Of a DNA stretch of 64,000 nt, positions 1 through 8,777 are shown one piece after another; the first letter of the stretch is position 1; each line of letters opens with the position of its first letter. The stretch is from JADZFO01 sp964512635 (GTDB lineage: Bacteria > 4484-113 > JAFGCY01), in contig CAZEJB010000004.1 of the NCBI GenBank assembly GCA_964512635.1, positions 1 through 64,000 of the forward strand. Reading direction: 5' to 3'. The notes beneath the pieces were generated by a model that worked only from the letters and a program-made list of their open reading frames with translations, did not search any database and had not been told where the DNA came from. A program made the translations under genes and the position numbers.

Positions 1-3000
1 GCAGGAGCCGCGCAAAGGCCAGCATCTGCTGGATTGTGTTGTAGTCCGAGGCGAAGTCTATCTGGCACTGATAGCGCCCCGGCGGGCCGTCAACGCGCAG
101 CGAAAGGCCGGGCCTGAAAGGCGCATCGGGACCGAAGCTGTTTTCAGGATTGGGGCGGAAGTTGGTCTGCAGCTCCCAGGCCGGGCGCAGGTCGGATTCT
201 TCCAGCACAATGCCGCCGGCAGCCTTATAGTCCGCCATGAGTTGCAGCATCTCGGCCGACTCCCAGAAGGCGGCAGTCTTAAAGGTCCGCCGGTCGGATA
301 GCTTCACATCGCGGTCGAGATAGAGGTAAGGGACGCATGCCTTGTCAGGGATCTCTATGTATCCGCTGCCGTTGAACCAATAGAAAGGGCCAATCAGCGC
401 GCGACGCAAGTCATCAACTTTCATTGGCAGGCCGATGTCCCAGGCATCAGTGTTTTCAGCATCAATCAGGCCCAGTCTATAGTCCGAGGCTATGACATCT
501 TTGTAGTGGTTATCGCGGGTTAGGACGAGGAGCTCGGTGTTGCGGCCAACAGCGGTCGTGCTACTGACGCCAGCTTCGAAATGCACGTGCTCGTGTTGGT
601 TGAATGGTGGCCGGTGGTCAAGATGTCGGCAGAGCACCGCATAGTTGATACCACTTTCCCAGGGCCGAATCCGGTTAATGCGGCCATAGATATTGACCGG
701 CTTCCTGTCCGGCACCCATCGGGTGAAGAGGCCAAATGGTCGGTTTTCCGGATCGCCATGTCGCGAGTAGACATAGCTTTTCCACACTTCATTCGACCAA
801 CTCATACTTCCTTCAAGTTCAGGCAGCCTGTATTCTCCTTGGGTGCCTTCTTCCTTCTTTTCCAGGGCACGAGTTTCCCACAGCTGCTCCAATCGCTCGC
901 GTTCGGATCCGGCAGGTGCCAGCGGATCCGGGACAGCCTTGACCTGAGGCACGCCATAAACTTCGCACCAGCCCGCATCGGGCCAGGCCAGCTCCATCAG
1001 CTCAGGAAAAGCCCTGTCACCGTACATCCCGACTCCTTCCCTGCCGAAGGCCGCCAGCCAGCCAGCCGGCGTATGGCCCGTGATGTACTGGCTCCAGGGC
1101 GTTGTGCCCGTACCGTCGTCATACTGATAGTCAATGTTGATCAACCAGTCCAGGTAGTGGTCCGATTGGCTGCCATCAAGGTCAAGAACATAGTGTCCAA
1201 GGTTGATATTGCTGAAGAAGCCAGGCCAAGGTTGATGCGTTACGTCACTGATTGCAGGCTTCTCAAAGTTCTCCAGGATCACATCGAACTGCCGCTGGAG
1301 AGCTGTCGCCTGCGCCGCATCATCGCTCTGCCCCAGCTCCCCCGCCATCTCAGCCAGCGCCTTGGCGGCCTCGCGGTGCAGCATCGTGTTGTCGCGGTTG
1401 AAAAAGTCCGTGGGGATATAGCCATTGGGGTAGCCCAGGGGCTTACCGCTGCCGGGGGGCGCGCCGTCCTCGGTGGTGTCGTTGTCAAAGGTGCTGTACA
1501 GCGCGCCGTGGGCATAGGTCTCGTCGCCATGAAACTTGACGCCATAGCTCGGGTCGTAGGCCATCCCAAAGAGGTTGCGGCGCAGGTAAGGCCAGGCCTC
1601 GGCGATGAAGCCGTCGTCAGGCAGCCCGGCTTCCCGCCGCGCTTTCCAGTACCAGTAGTGCTGTAGCACGATCAGGCTCGGCACCTCGGCGGGCTCGACG
1701 GCGACAGTGTCCCATGTTTGTAGTGGCGGGTCTTGACCCGCCTTCTTCTCCTGTAGGGGCGCGGTTGTATCCGCGCCCTCTTCACCATGAACAGCAGGGC
1801 GGGGACTCTGCCCCGCCCCTACAGGGAGGGTGAGGACAAGCCCCACCCCTACAAGACCTACCGGCTCCTCAACCTCCCCCACATCCACATCCAGCGGCAC
1901 TGACATGCGGCAGGCGCCAAGCTTCCAGCTCGCTTTGCGGTGGTAAGTCAGCATGCGGCGCACTTCCTCGAAGCGCCCGTTCTCCATGTAGCACAGCAAC
2001 GGGCCGGTAGTGTCGCGCACCCAGTAGCCGTGGTAGCTGACCATTGGCGCCACGCCGCCGGAGGCGCTGTCGCGCTGGGTCTCGATGATCACCGGGACCT
2101 GCAGCATCAGGTCGTCCAGCTTCAGGTTGCCGGTGTCGAAGCTGCGGCTTCCGGCGCTCCACTTATCCCAGTGCTGTTTGACCAGCATGCGGCCGCGGTT
2201 GGGGTCGCCGACAAAGCTCAGATCCGGCAGCTCGCCCTCATGCGCGAAGCTCAGCGCCATGCTCCAGCGCGTCGCGCCGCTGCGCGGATCACTGGTTCCC
2301 GGCGACCAGGCCTGACCAGGCTGGTTCTCGTCCGCCTCATCCTCATGCTCCTCATACATCCACAGACTGATGCGCTTGCCTGCCGGCGCGCTCAGCCCGC
2401 CCTGCTCATCCCAGGCCCCGCCGGCCGGGTTGACATACAGCCGCAGGCTGCGGTCGAGCTTGCCGTCGGCGGGTTCAAACTCAAAGTGCCGCTCGATGGC
2501 GGGGTAGTCAGGGTTCGCATAGCTCAGGCACCACAAGCTGCCGCGCGGGCCGCTCAGTTTCGTCCGCACAATCGCCGCGCCGCGCAACACCTGGATGCTC
2601 TGGCTGGTCCAGGCCAGCGCCTGGCCGGTTCCATCCCGCAGCTCGAACTTAATGTCGGGGTACTCGCCCTCGGCCCACCACTCGGTCTCGCCGCCCGGCG
2701 TGTTGGTCTGATAGCCCGGGCCGATGATGCCGCGCAGGGTGTTGAAGTCCTCGGCCACACCCAGATGCGCGAAGCAGATTCCGTTGCCCATGGGGTAGCA
2801 GCCATGCCGCCCCTGATAGGGATACGCCGCGTCAATGAGCCCCCAGCTTGAGAACTGGTCCTCGGTATAGCCGAATGGATCGTAGGCAGAAGGGGCGCTT
2901 GCTGCTGCAGCAGGAGATCCAGGCGTACCGGCATCTGCGCTGGACGGATCAGCAGCAATGGCTGGCAAGGCCAGCAGGAGGATGATGGCAATCAGTATCA

Positions 3001-3013
3001 GGTGGCTGTGCAT
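1..3013 (-). CDS. Secreted glycoside hydrolase-like protein, partial (3' end beyond window)
   Basis: Reading the minus strand from ATG at 3013 gives an open frame with no stop down to base 1, so at least 1004 codons; the C-terminus lies outside the window. Residues 1-21 form a signal peptide (hydrophobic LILIAIILLLALPAIAA). The next 380 residues look like a beta-sandwich domain similar to those of the two genes upstream on the same strand. From about residue 450 (YYWYWKARREAG-like segment) begins the putative alpha/alpha barrel, with aromatic- and Asp-rich helices. It follows the middle hydrolase gene after a 159-base gap filled by an inverted repeat and probably belongs to the same carbohydrate locus. 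A palindromic repeat is inserted in frame at about residues 384-433. Its substrate cannot be told from sequence. Family assignment rests on resemblance to the neighbours. Confidence 0.75.
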   Translation of the reverse strand, partial: MHSHLILIAIILLLALPAIAADPSSADAGTPGSPAAAASAPSAYDPFGYTEDQFSSWGLIDAAYPYQGRHGCYPMGNGICFAHLGVAEDFNTLRGIIGPGYQTNTPGGETEWWAEGEYPDIKFELRDGTGQALAWTSQSIQVLRGAAIVRTKLSGPRGSLWCLSYANPDYPAIERHFEFEPADGKLDRSLRLYVNPAGGAWDEQGGLSAPAGKRISLWMYEEHEDEADENQPGQAWSPGTSDPRSGATRWSMALSFAHEGELPDLSFVGDPNRGRMLVKQHWDKWSAGSRSFDTGNLKLDDLMLQVPVIIETQRDSASGGVAPMVSYHGYWVRDTTGPLLCYMENGRFEEVRRMLTYHRKASWKLGACRMSVPLDVDVGEVEEPVGLVGVGLVLTLPVGAGQSPRPAVHGEEGADTTAPLQEKKAGQDPPLQTWDTVAVEPAEVPSLIVLQHYWYWKARREAGLPDDGFIAEAWPYLRRNLFGMAYDPSYGVKFHGDETYAHGALYSTFDNDTTEDGAPPGSGKPLGYPNGYIPTDFFNRDNTMLHREAAKALAEMAGELGQSDDAAQATALQRQFDVILENFEKPAISDVTHQPWPGFFSNINLGHYVLDLDGSQSDHYLDWLINIDYQYDDGTGTTPWSQYITGHTPAGWLAAFGREGVGMYGDRAFPELMELAWPDAGWCEVYGVPQVKAVPDPLAPAGSERERLEQLWETRALEKKEEGTQGEYRLPELEGSMSWSNEVWKSYVYSRHGDPENRPFGLFTRWVPDRKPVNIYGRINRIRPWESGINYAVLCRHLDHRPPFNQHEHVHFEAGVSSTTAVGRNTELLVLTRDNHYKDVIASDYRLGLIDAENTDAWDIGLPMKVDDLRRALIGPFYWFNGSGYIEIPDKACVPYLYLDRDVKLSDRRTFKTAAFWESAEMLQLMADYKAAGGIVLEESDLRPAWELQTNFRPNPENSFGPDAPFRPGLSLRVDGPPGRYQCQIDFASDYNTIQQMLAFARLL
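1716..1866. repeat. In-frame array of GTAGGGGC-type palindromic repeats inside glycoside hydrolase gene
   Basis: About four consecutive units, each a short imperfect palindrome ending in CCCCTAC or CCACTAC (for example GCGGGTCTTGACCCGCC and GGGGCGGGGACTCTGCCCCG). The reading frame of the hydrolase stays open through all of it, adding about 50 residues rich in Gly, Pro, Val and Gln between the N-terminal sandwich and the barrel domain. Confidence 0.85.
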
Positions 3014-3045
3014 GAAGCAGCGATTATGCCACTGCATCACTTTGT

Positions 3046-3172
3046 GGGATCCGATCCAACGCAGAGACAAAGAGAGCACAGAGCCCGGATGAGTATGGCC
3101 TGACCTGGAATCCAAATTGTTTCCTCTCTGCGAAACTCTGCGTTCTCTTTGTCTCTGCGTTGGATCGGAATC
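3046..3172. repeat. Dispersed inverted repeat, CGCAGAGACAAAGAG family, copy 1
   Basis: The left arm (3051-3083, GATCCAACGCAGAGACAAAG) is mirrored by the right arm (3133-3169, CTTTGTCTCTGCGTTGGATC). The arms are about 35 bases long and the centre about 45 bases. It fills the gap between the two hydrolase genes and ends against the TAG stop of the middle one. A second copy is at 14620-14790. The long near-perfect arms suggest a non-autonomous mobile element, but no transposase is present. Confidence 0.85.
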
Positions 3173-5815
3173 CTAAAGTACGCAGTCCCACTTCTCCATC
3201 TGCGCGCTGCGATGCACCAGCCTGCCGTCGAGGTAGATCCGCCAGCCGGCCTGGTCAGCACCCTTGCGGTCGCGGTTGAAGCACAGCTCCAGCCTGTGTC
3301 CGGCCAGATGGCAGTTCAGCAGCAGCAGATGCTTCAGCCCGAAGGGGTAGGGGTCGATGACGAGTCTGACCTTACCCGTATCAACATCCGCTTCCAGCTG
3401 CACGCCGGCGACGTACTTCAGCAGCGGGTCGACCACGCTGCTGTGCATATAGTCATCCACGCCGCGGTATTCGCAGGCGGTGCCGTCAACCGGGCTGTAG
3501 TGCTCGAAGCAGTTGGGCCGTGTCAGGTCTTTGTGGTGTACTGGCCCCACTGGCAGGCCGGCTTTGTCATAGGCCGGGTCGGTCGCCTCCTGCCGCTTCT
3601 CAAAGTGCATCAGCTCGATCCAGCGCCGCAGGTAGCCCGCCAGCTGCGGCCGCCAGACCTGCGGCTCCAGCGCCGCAAGTCTTGCCATCACCTCAACGAT
3701 GTGTCCGTTGACCATCGGCCAGACCCGGCCGTTCCAGGGGCAGTTGGCGCGCTCGCCGCGCCAGCGCGGATCGGCGCTGAAAAATGGGTCGTCCGCCGGC
3801 ACGGTCGGCGTCGGCCATTGCGCGTCAAAGCTGCCGCCGGGCAGAAGATGCCGGCCGACCTGCAGCGCGATGTCGCGTGGCGCGATGTCGGTCAGCAGGG
3901 GATAGAAACCGACCGCCGCCTTATAGTTCGATGCTTGCTGTGACTGCGCGTTGAAGTCGAAGTTGAAGCGGGCGGCGGGGTTATAAAGATGCTCCTGCGT
4001 CGAGGCAGCAATCTGAGCAATCAGCTTGCTCAGCTTAGCCGCACGGCGTTTATCGCCGCGAGCCGCCGACATACTCTGCAGCAGCTGCGCGAGGCGATAG
4101 ACATAGACCGTTACATCGACGCCCTTGAGGCGCAGCGCGTGTTCCCAGCCGTACATGTCCGCTTGCTCATCGCCGTGAAAGTAGCGACTGGTGAACTCCT
4201 GCCCGGTCTCGTACTGGTCGCGGATGTCATAGAGGCCAAGGCCCTCGCCGTCGCGCTGCTTGAGGTAATAGTCCAGCAGGCGGCTTAGCGGCTGTTCGAT
4301 CTGCGTCGCCCACTGCGGGTCGGGATGATGCAGCAGCAGATCGCTGACACTGCCGCCGACATCGGTGTGATAGAAGCCATCGGTGTTGACATGGTCGAGG
4401 TAGATATGCGCCGGGAAGTGCCCGGCTTTGGTCTGATGCGCGATGTGGTTCTCCAGGCAGCCGCGGGCCAGGGCCGGATCGGCCAGCCACTTGCACTCGG
4501 CGATATGGCACATCAGGCTGTAAGTGATCACAGCGCGGAAGTAGCTCAGGCCCTCGGTGACGCCGGGGGCAACGTAGTTCCCGCCGGGCGGCACGGCGTT
4601 CAGCCGCAGTCCATACCAGCGGTACCAGTAGTAGCGCGTCAGCATGGCATCGCTGCACTCGAAGTGAGGCACCAGCGACAGGAACTCGCGCCAGGCTTGG
4701 CTGGGATTGGTGGGGCGGCCCTCTTTGGTGGAGCGGCCCTCAGTGGCCGCCTCTTGATGGAGCGCGGACCCATGGTCCGTATTCTTCAGTGACGCGGCCG
4801 TTCCCGCCTTCTTCTCTTGTAGGGGCGGACCTTGTGTCCGCCCGTCTGTGTATTTCTCTTGTAGGGGCGTGGGCTTGTCCCCGCCCGTCTTCTCCGGTAA
4901 CACAGGGCGGGGACAAGCCCACGCCCCTACATGAACCTGAGCGCTGATCTTCACCGCCTTCTTCAGCGGAAACCCCACCCGCCAGTGCATCCCGGCATAG
5001 GTCACCGAGCCCAGCACGTTCTCAGTCTGCGCTCCTTCTCCGAGCGCGGCGTTGTCCAACCGCAGCCCGCCGCGGCGCGCTGTCTTCAGGCTGTCCCAGA
5101 AGGGCGTATGGCTCAGGCGCGGCGTCAGGTTCGCGCCGTGGCTCGGCGTGATCTGCATGGATGCCGGCTGCGGCGTCGCGCTCATTCGCACCAGCAGCGG
5201 AAATGCCGCCGCCCCGCGGCCATGCGCCCGGCCAGCGACGCGCTGGCTGTATTCGATCCAGCCCTTGCCGGCGGCGAAGTCGCCGTGGGAATCAATGCGC
5301 TGGGCCGCCGCATCCGCCGACTTACCTGTGTTAGGCGGCGCCGCCCCGCGCTGCCGCGCGGTCCAGGCCACCACATGCAGCGTGGTCTCCGGCAGGCCGG
5401 CGAGGGTGTCGAAGGACAGTTCGCAGTGGAGCGTGGAGTCCGGCCCGACGCGCCGTACCTCGCTCACGAAGATCCGCACGCCGCGCTGCTGCTTGTAGCC
5501 CAGTCCCTCATGCAGCACCAGGTAATAGCGCGCCTCGATGCGGTCGGGGTACCAGTCCCAGTGGTGCAGGTAGGGCTTGACCTCGGTCAGCACGCCATGC
5601 TGCTCGACGGCGAAGCTGAAGGCCAGCAGGCGCGGGACAGCGAGATCGCCATAGTGGCAGACATCCCAGAAGCCGGGAGTGTCCAGCTCCGTCGGAAAAG
5701 GCGGCGCATAGAGCAGCATCCCGCCATTGCCCAGATACCACTTGTCAGGGCGCTTGAGCAGGGCGATGGGATCGATGAGTTGCTTGCTTATTGGCACTTG
5801 ATGCTGAACTCCCAC
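3173..5815 (-). CDS. Glycoside hydrolase-like protein, trehalase/GH63-type toroid
   Basis: An 880-residue protein with an N-terminal beta-rich domain (about 1-290), an unusual linker (295-370) and a C-terminal all-helical domain. The helical domain carries the segment CPWNGRVWPMVNGHIVEV at about 689-707, which resembles the W-x-G-x-x-W-P-x-x-N signature of GH63/MGH1-like glucosidases and amylo-alpha-1,6-glucosidases. No signal peptide is seen at the assigned GTG start; a second GTG six codons on is also possible. The start overlaps the 3' end of the upstream hydrolase by 28 bases, so the two are very probably co-transcribed and coupled. The linker consists of palindromic repeats read in frame. 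Specificity is unknown; an alpha-glucoside or similar oligosaccharide is likely from the fold. Confidence 0.75.
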   Translation of the reverse strand: MGVQHQVPISKQLIDPIALLKRPDKWYLGNGGMLLYAPPFPTELDTPGFWDVCHYGDLAVPRLLAFSFAVEQHGVLTEVKPYLHHWDWYPDRIEARYYLVLHEGLGYKQQRGVRIFVSEVRRVGPDSTLHCELSFDTLAGLPETTLHVVAWTARQRGAAPPNTGKSADAAAQRIDSHGDFAAGKGWIEYSQRVAGRAHGRGAAAFPLLVRMSATPQPASMQITPSHGANLTPRLSHTPFWDSLKTARRGGLRLDNAALGEGAQTENVLGSVTYAGMHWRVGFPLKKAVKISAQVHVGAWACPRPVLPEKTGGDKPTPLQEKYTDGRTQGPPLQEKKAGTAASLKNTDHGSALHQEAATEGRSTKEGRPTNPSQAWREFLSLVPHFECSDAMLTRYYWYRWYGLRLNAVPPGGNYVAPGVTEGLSYFRAVITYSLMCHIAECKWLADPALARGCLENHIAHQTKAGHFPAHIYLDHVNTDGFYHTDVGGSVSDLLLHHPDPQWATQIEQPLSRLLDYYLKQRDGEGLGLYDIRDQYETGQEFTSRYFHGDEQADMYGWEHALRLKGVDVTVYVYRLAQLLQSMSAARGDKRRAAKLSKLIAQIAASTQEHLYNPAARFNFDFNAQSQQASNYKAAVGFYPLLTDIAPRDIALQVGRHLLPGGSFDAQWPTPTVPADDPFFSADPRWRGERANCPWNGRVWPMVNGHIVEVMARLAALEPQVWRPQLAGYLRRWIELMHFEKRQEATDPAYDKAGLPVGPVHHKDLTRPNCFEHYSPVDGTACEYRGVDDYMHSSVVDPLLKYVAGVQLEADVDTGKVRLVIDPYPFGLKHLLLLNCHLAGHRLELCFNRDRKGADQAGWRIYLDGRLVHRSAQMEKWDCVL
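4706..4931. repeat. In-frame array of GTAGGGGC-type palindromic repeats inside middle hydrolase gene
   Basis: Contains units such as GTAGGGGCGGACCTTGTGTC and GTAGGGGCGTGGGCTTGTCC, plus the opposite orientation at 4905-4931 ending ACGCCCCTAC. Translation gives about 75 residues with repeated PPLQEKK / TPLQEKY words (about residues 295-370). The array lies at the junction between the N-terminal sandwich and the catalytic barrel, the same junction hit in the neighbouring gene. Confidence 0.88.
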
Positions 5816-8607
5816 TTCTTGGTCTTGCCAATCGGCCAGTCATGAAACCAGGCGCCGCTTCTTTGCCTGCTGTAGTCATGGCCGTTGGCACTGACAGCGC
5901 TTACTTCTCCGAGGCCGTCAGTGCTGATCATATTGAGCTGATGTATGGCTGTATCACGCCAAGCTCGACGGTTAAGGGCGAAATTCAGAGCAACAGTGCT
6001 GCGACTTCGCTGCAGTTCGACGGACGAGATCTCTCCAGGCAAATTGCTGATTTTCAGATAGTCCATGCCGGCGGGCAGCCAAGGCTGCAAGCTACTGGCA
6101 CCCAGGCCGGCCATGTGCTCAATGATGAAGTTCAGGAGCATGCCCTGCCAGGAGTAGTCCGGGCAGCCCATGCCCGTGCCAAGTTCAGGGTCGTAGAGCT
6201 CATAGCTGTGCGGGCTTCCTTCACGGATCACGAGATCGCGGGTCTGACACCACAGCTTTTCCGCTCCCGCGTAGTGCCCATGCAGCAGCAGGCCAGTGAG
6301 GGTGAAGTAGTTAACCTGCAGCCAGGCCGGCCCGTTCCAGCCCCAGCCGTGTGGACGGTATGCAGCGTCGCTGGCGGCAAGAGTGGGGATGGGGTAGGGG
6401 CGTGCGAAGGCAGTCGGCAGGTCAAGTGAGCGGATGCAAGGCTCCAGCCGATCCGGCGGCATATCCCTGATGAGCAGTGCGAATAGCCCGCTTGCGGCGA
6501 TCTGCCTGCGCACAGTGGTGGCGGTACCGCTGCCGCCTGCGAGATCGTAGTGCCACAGGTCCTTCTCGTCGTAATAGCTGTCCAGGGTCCGGCGAGTTGA
6601 GTCGAGTCGTGAGACATAGGGCTCAAAACCCGGCGATTGTCCTGGAACCCTGCGCTTCAGCAGTGTCGTGTACTTGCCTGCATTGTTCAGACTGTTCAGG
6701 TTGCTGCGGTGCAGCAGGCTGTGCACCTGTACATCGAAAGGCAGTGCCGGCACCGGGTAGTGCCGCGTGGCATCATCCCAGCCGCTTTCGTCACCGTGCC
6801 AGAGGATGAAGCTACTCTGCTCATCAGTGCGGCGATTCCAGAGCCAGTCGTCGTAGCGTTTCAGCGCGGGCAGACACTCGGCGACGAAGCTCACGTCGTG
6901 CCAGACAGCGTTGAAATCACCCAGTGCCGGTGTAATCAGCGGCGTCTGGGTCTTCTCGTTGTGGCTCATGCCTAGCCGGTACTTCCCGGCGTGGTCCATG
7001 TACCTGAAGCTGGCCTCGAAGGGGTGCGCGTCTTCCTTATAACCCCGCAGTTTGCCGGGCACATAGCTGGCATAGCCGCCTCCCGTCGGGCTGCGGTAGC
7101 CCGGCACATCCTCATGGAAGCACATGCGGTACTGACTGCCGGAGCAAACCGGGATGAAGCCACTCGGAAACTGCATCTGCAGCACCGCGCGGATGCTGTC
7201 CTTCGCAATGCCGGGGTCCTTCAGCCAGCGCTCGCCGAGCACATGGAAGTAGGCGTCCCAGATCCAGGGCCCCCAGTACATGTACTTGCTCGGCGCGGTG
7301 AAGGGCGCGGTGATGTGCGCGCCGGGGGCGGTTCGGTTGGCGCGCAGGACATACCAGACGTAGTACCAGTAGCGCTCCAGCGGCTTGTCGCTGCACTCCA
7401 GCTGCGGCACCTCGCTGTCCAGATACCTGCGCCAGGCCTTCTCCTCAGCCGCCATCGCGCGGTCGACCGCCTTGCTGGTCAGGCGATAGGGCTTGCCGTG
7501 CTTCGCCTCCCAGTCAAGCTGAGCCTGCGTCCGCAGATCGCCGCCGGGGTCATCGGTATGGAAGTCGGTCTGGATGACGACGTCCTGGCTCTCACCAGGC
7601 TCCAGCGCTAGCCGCGTGGTCATGTAGTACAGCGGGGCGCGGTGGGAGTGCTTGAGAGGCTCAGGATGGTGGGGCGGCCGTTTCTGGCCGCCTTCTTCCT
7701 CGCTTTTGTTCTCAACTTGGCGGCCAGTGACGGCCGCCCCACCCACGAACCTTCCCCCCACCTGGCCAAGGCGCAGGCGCAGGCTGCTTTCCACGCCGTG
7801 GTCATGCCAGAGGGTGTGCAGCTCCGACTCGCTCTGGCAGTAGCCGCCGGCGCTGAGCGGCTGGCCCAGCCAGACGCGCTGGATGCTATTCACCGCGGCG
7901 ACCAGCCTGCTGCTGCCGCCGTCGGCGGGCTTCAGCAAGCCGTCATGGGGATGCGGCTGGGTCAGCGTGATCAGGCCCAGCGCCGGTTCGATGGCGCAAT
8001 CAATCAACGGCTCGTCGAAGCCCGGCGGGCGACCCTGCGCCAGCTCTTCCGCCGTCGAGCGTCGCATGTAGTCGAAGAAGGCCGACTGCTGCACCTGGCC
8101 GTGGAAGCAGAGGATCAACGTAGAGGCGCACTGCGTGCGCCCAGCTTGTCTGGGTGCGCCATGCATGGCCTGGCGTCCTGACGCCAGCCTCTGGCTGGCG
8201 CTCCCAGCAGCAGAGGCGGCCACGGAGTGCCGCCCTACCGAAAACCGCAGTCGGCACACCAGGCCGGTCTTGGTCCCGTAGCGGTCCTCGCTGATCTGCA
8301 GTTTTGCAGCCGGCAGGCCGGCCGCTGCAGGCAGCACGGCTTCATAACATGCCTGGCAGTGGTTGGGGTGCCAGTCTGTCCTCAACATCCGCAGCGCCAG
8401 CGGCGTATGCGGGTCGGCGGCATCAAAGATCGTCAGCAGTGCCACCGCCGGGCGGTAGCAGCTATAGAGACTGCCGATGCGGTTCCAGAAGTTGGCATGC
8501 CGCAGCCCGGGCCCGGGGCCATATCCCAGGACAACTCCGCCGGATGCGCTGAGCGTCGTCTTGCGCTCGTCGGCAATCATGTCGTAGGGATGCGGGCGGG
8601 CGGGCAT
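5788..8607 (-). CDS. Glycoside hydrolase, MGH1/GH63-like (alpha/alpha) toroid
   Basis: A 939-residue protein, first gene of the three-hydrolase cluster. The N-terminal 330 residues form a beta-sandwich-like domain. The barrel carries WGPWIWDAYFHVLG (about 445), GWGWNGPAWLQVNYF (about 754-768), SYELYDPELGTGMG (about 800) and YSWQGMLLNFIIEHM. The GPxWxxxNY and YE-x-YDP-xxGxG words are typical of the mannosylglycerate hydrolase (MGH1)-like / GH63 fold. No signal peptide is visible, so it may be cytoplasmic. The ATG at 8607 is preceded by TAGTAT at 8614-8619 on the minus strand with 6 bases between, suggesting a leaderless transcript. Two palindromic repeats are read in frame (about residues 125-162 and 288-314). 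Substrate unassigned. Confidence 0.8.
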   Translation of the reverse strand: MPARPHPYDMIADERKTTLSASGGVVLGYGPGPGLRHANFWNRIGSLYSCYRPAVALLTIFDAADPHTPLALRMLRTDWHPNHCQACYEAVLPAAAGLPAAKLQISEDRYGTKTGLVCRLRFSVGRHSVAASAAGSASQRLASGRQAMHGAPRQAGRTQCASTLILCFHGQVQQSAFFDYMRRSTAEELAQGRPPGFDEPLIDCAIEPALGLITLTQPHPHDGLLKPADGGSSRLVAAVNSIQRVWLGQPLSAGGYCQSESELHTLWHDHGVESSLRLRLGQVGGRFVGGAAVTGRQVENKSEEEGGQKRPPHHPEPLKHSHRAPLYYMTTRLALEPGESQDVVIQTDFHTDDPGGDLRTQAQLDWEAKHGKPYRLTSKAVDRAMAAEEKAWRRYLDSEVPQLECSDKPLERYWYYVWYVLRANRTAPGAHITAPFTAPSKYMYWGPWIWDAYFHVLGERWLKDPGIAKDSIRAVLQMQFPSGFIPVCSGSQYRMCFHEDVPGYRSPTGGGYASYVPGKLRGYKEDAHPFEASFRYMDHAGKYRLGMSHNEKTQTPLITPALGDFNAVWHDVSFVAECLPALKRYDDWLWNRRTDEQSSFILWHGDESGWDDATRHYPVPALPFDVQVHSLLHRSNLNSLNNAGKYTTLLKRRVPGQSPGFEPYVSRLDSTRRTLDSYYDEKDLWHYDLAGGSGTATTVRRQIAASGLFALLIRDMPPDRLEPCIRSLDLPTAFARPYPIPTLAASDAAYRPHGWGWNGPAWLQVNYFTLTGLLLHGHYAGAEKLWCQTRDLVIREGSPHSYELYDPELGTGMGCPDYSWQGMLLNFIIEHMAGLGASSLQPWLPAGMDYLKISNLPGEISSVELQRSRSTVALNFALNRRAWRDTAIHQLNMISTDGLGEVSAVSANGHDYSRQRSGAWFHDWPIGKTKKWEFSIKCQ
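7668..7744. repeat. In-frame nested palindrome inside first hydrolase gene
   Basis: The left arm GGTGGGGCGGCCGT and right arm ACGGCCGCCCCACC are exact complements, with a second inner pair TGGCCGCC / GGCGGCCA. Translated in frame it gives about 26 residues rich in Gly, Lys and Glu, placed just before the last strands of the N-terminal domain. Confidence 0.85.
8121..8240. repeat. In-frame cluster of GCGC-type palindromic repeats inside first hydrolase gene
   Basis: Contains GGCGCACTGCGTGCGCC, GGTGCGCCATGCATGGC, GCGTCCTGACGCCAGCC and GCGGCCACGGAGTGCCGCCC, the same word types that fill gaps at 31.4, 32.6, 41.9 and 62.3 kb. The frame remains open and adds about 40 residues near residue 125-165. 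Confidence 0.8.
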
Positions 8608-8619
8608 TACACAATACTA

Positions 8620-8777
8620 ATGGAGAATGGCTAATGGCTAATGGCTAAGGGGAAGAAAAAGCTGGAATGTCATGGATCAACTTCTACGAGGTAGAATGCC
8701 GGCAGGATGCCCGCGTTCCGGTTGTTCCCATCCGCCATCCGCCCTTCGCCATCAGCCTTTAGCCGTCAGCCATTCTT
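8620..8777. repeat. Dispersed inverted repeat, ATGGCTAATGGCTAA family
   Basis: The left arm AGAATGGCTAATGGCTAA (8624-8648) is mirrored by TTAGCCGTCAGCCATTCTT (8759-8776), preceded by a run of CCATCCG/CCATCAGCC words. The right arm overlaps the last codons and the TGA stop of the membrane protein gene that ends at 8766. The left arm lies upstream of the first hydrolase promoter. Confidence 0.75.

Noticed and set aside
581..2851. Plus-strand frames opposite the last hydrolase gene
   Set aside because: The minus-strand frame is open for over 1000 codons with hydrolase features; the plus frames have no start signals and no recognisable domains.
3046..3172. Insertion sequence
   Set aside because: No transposase frame between the arms; the central part is only about 45 bases.
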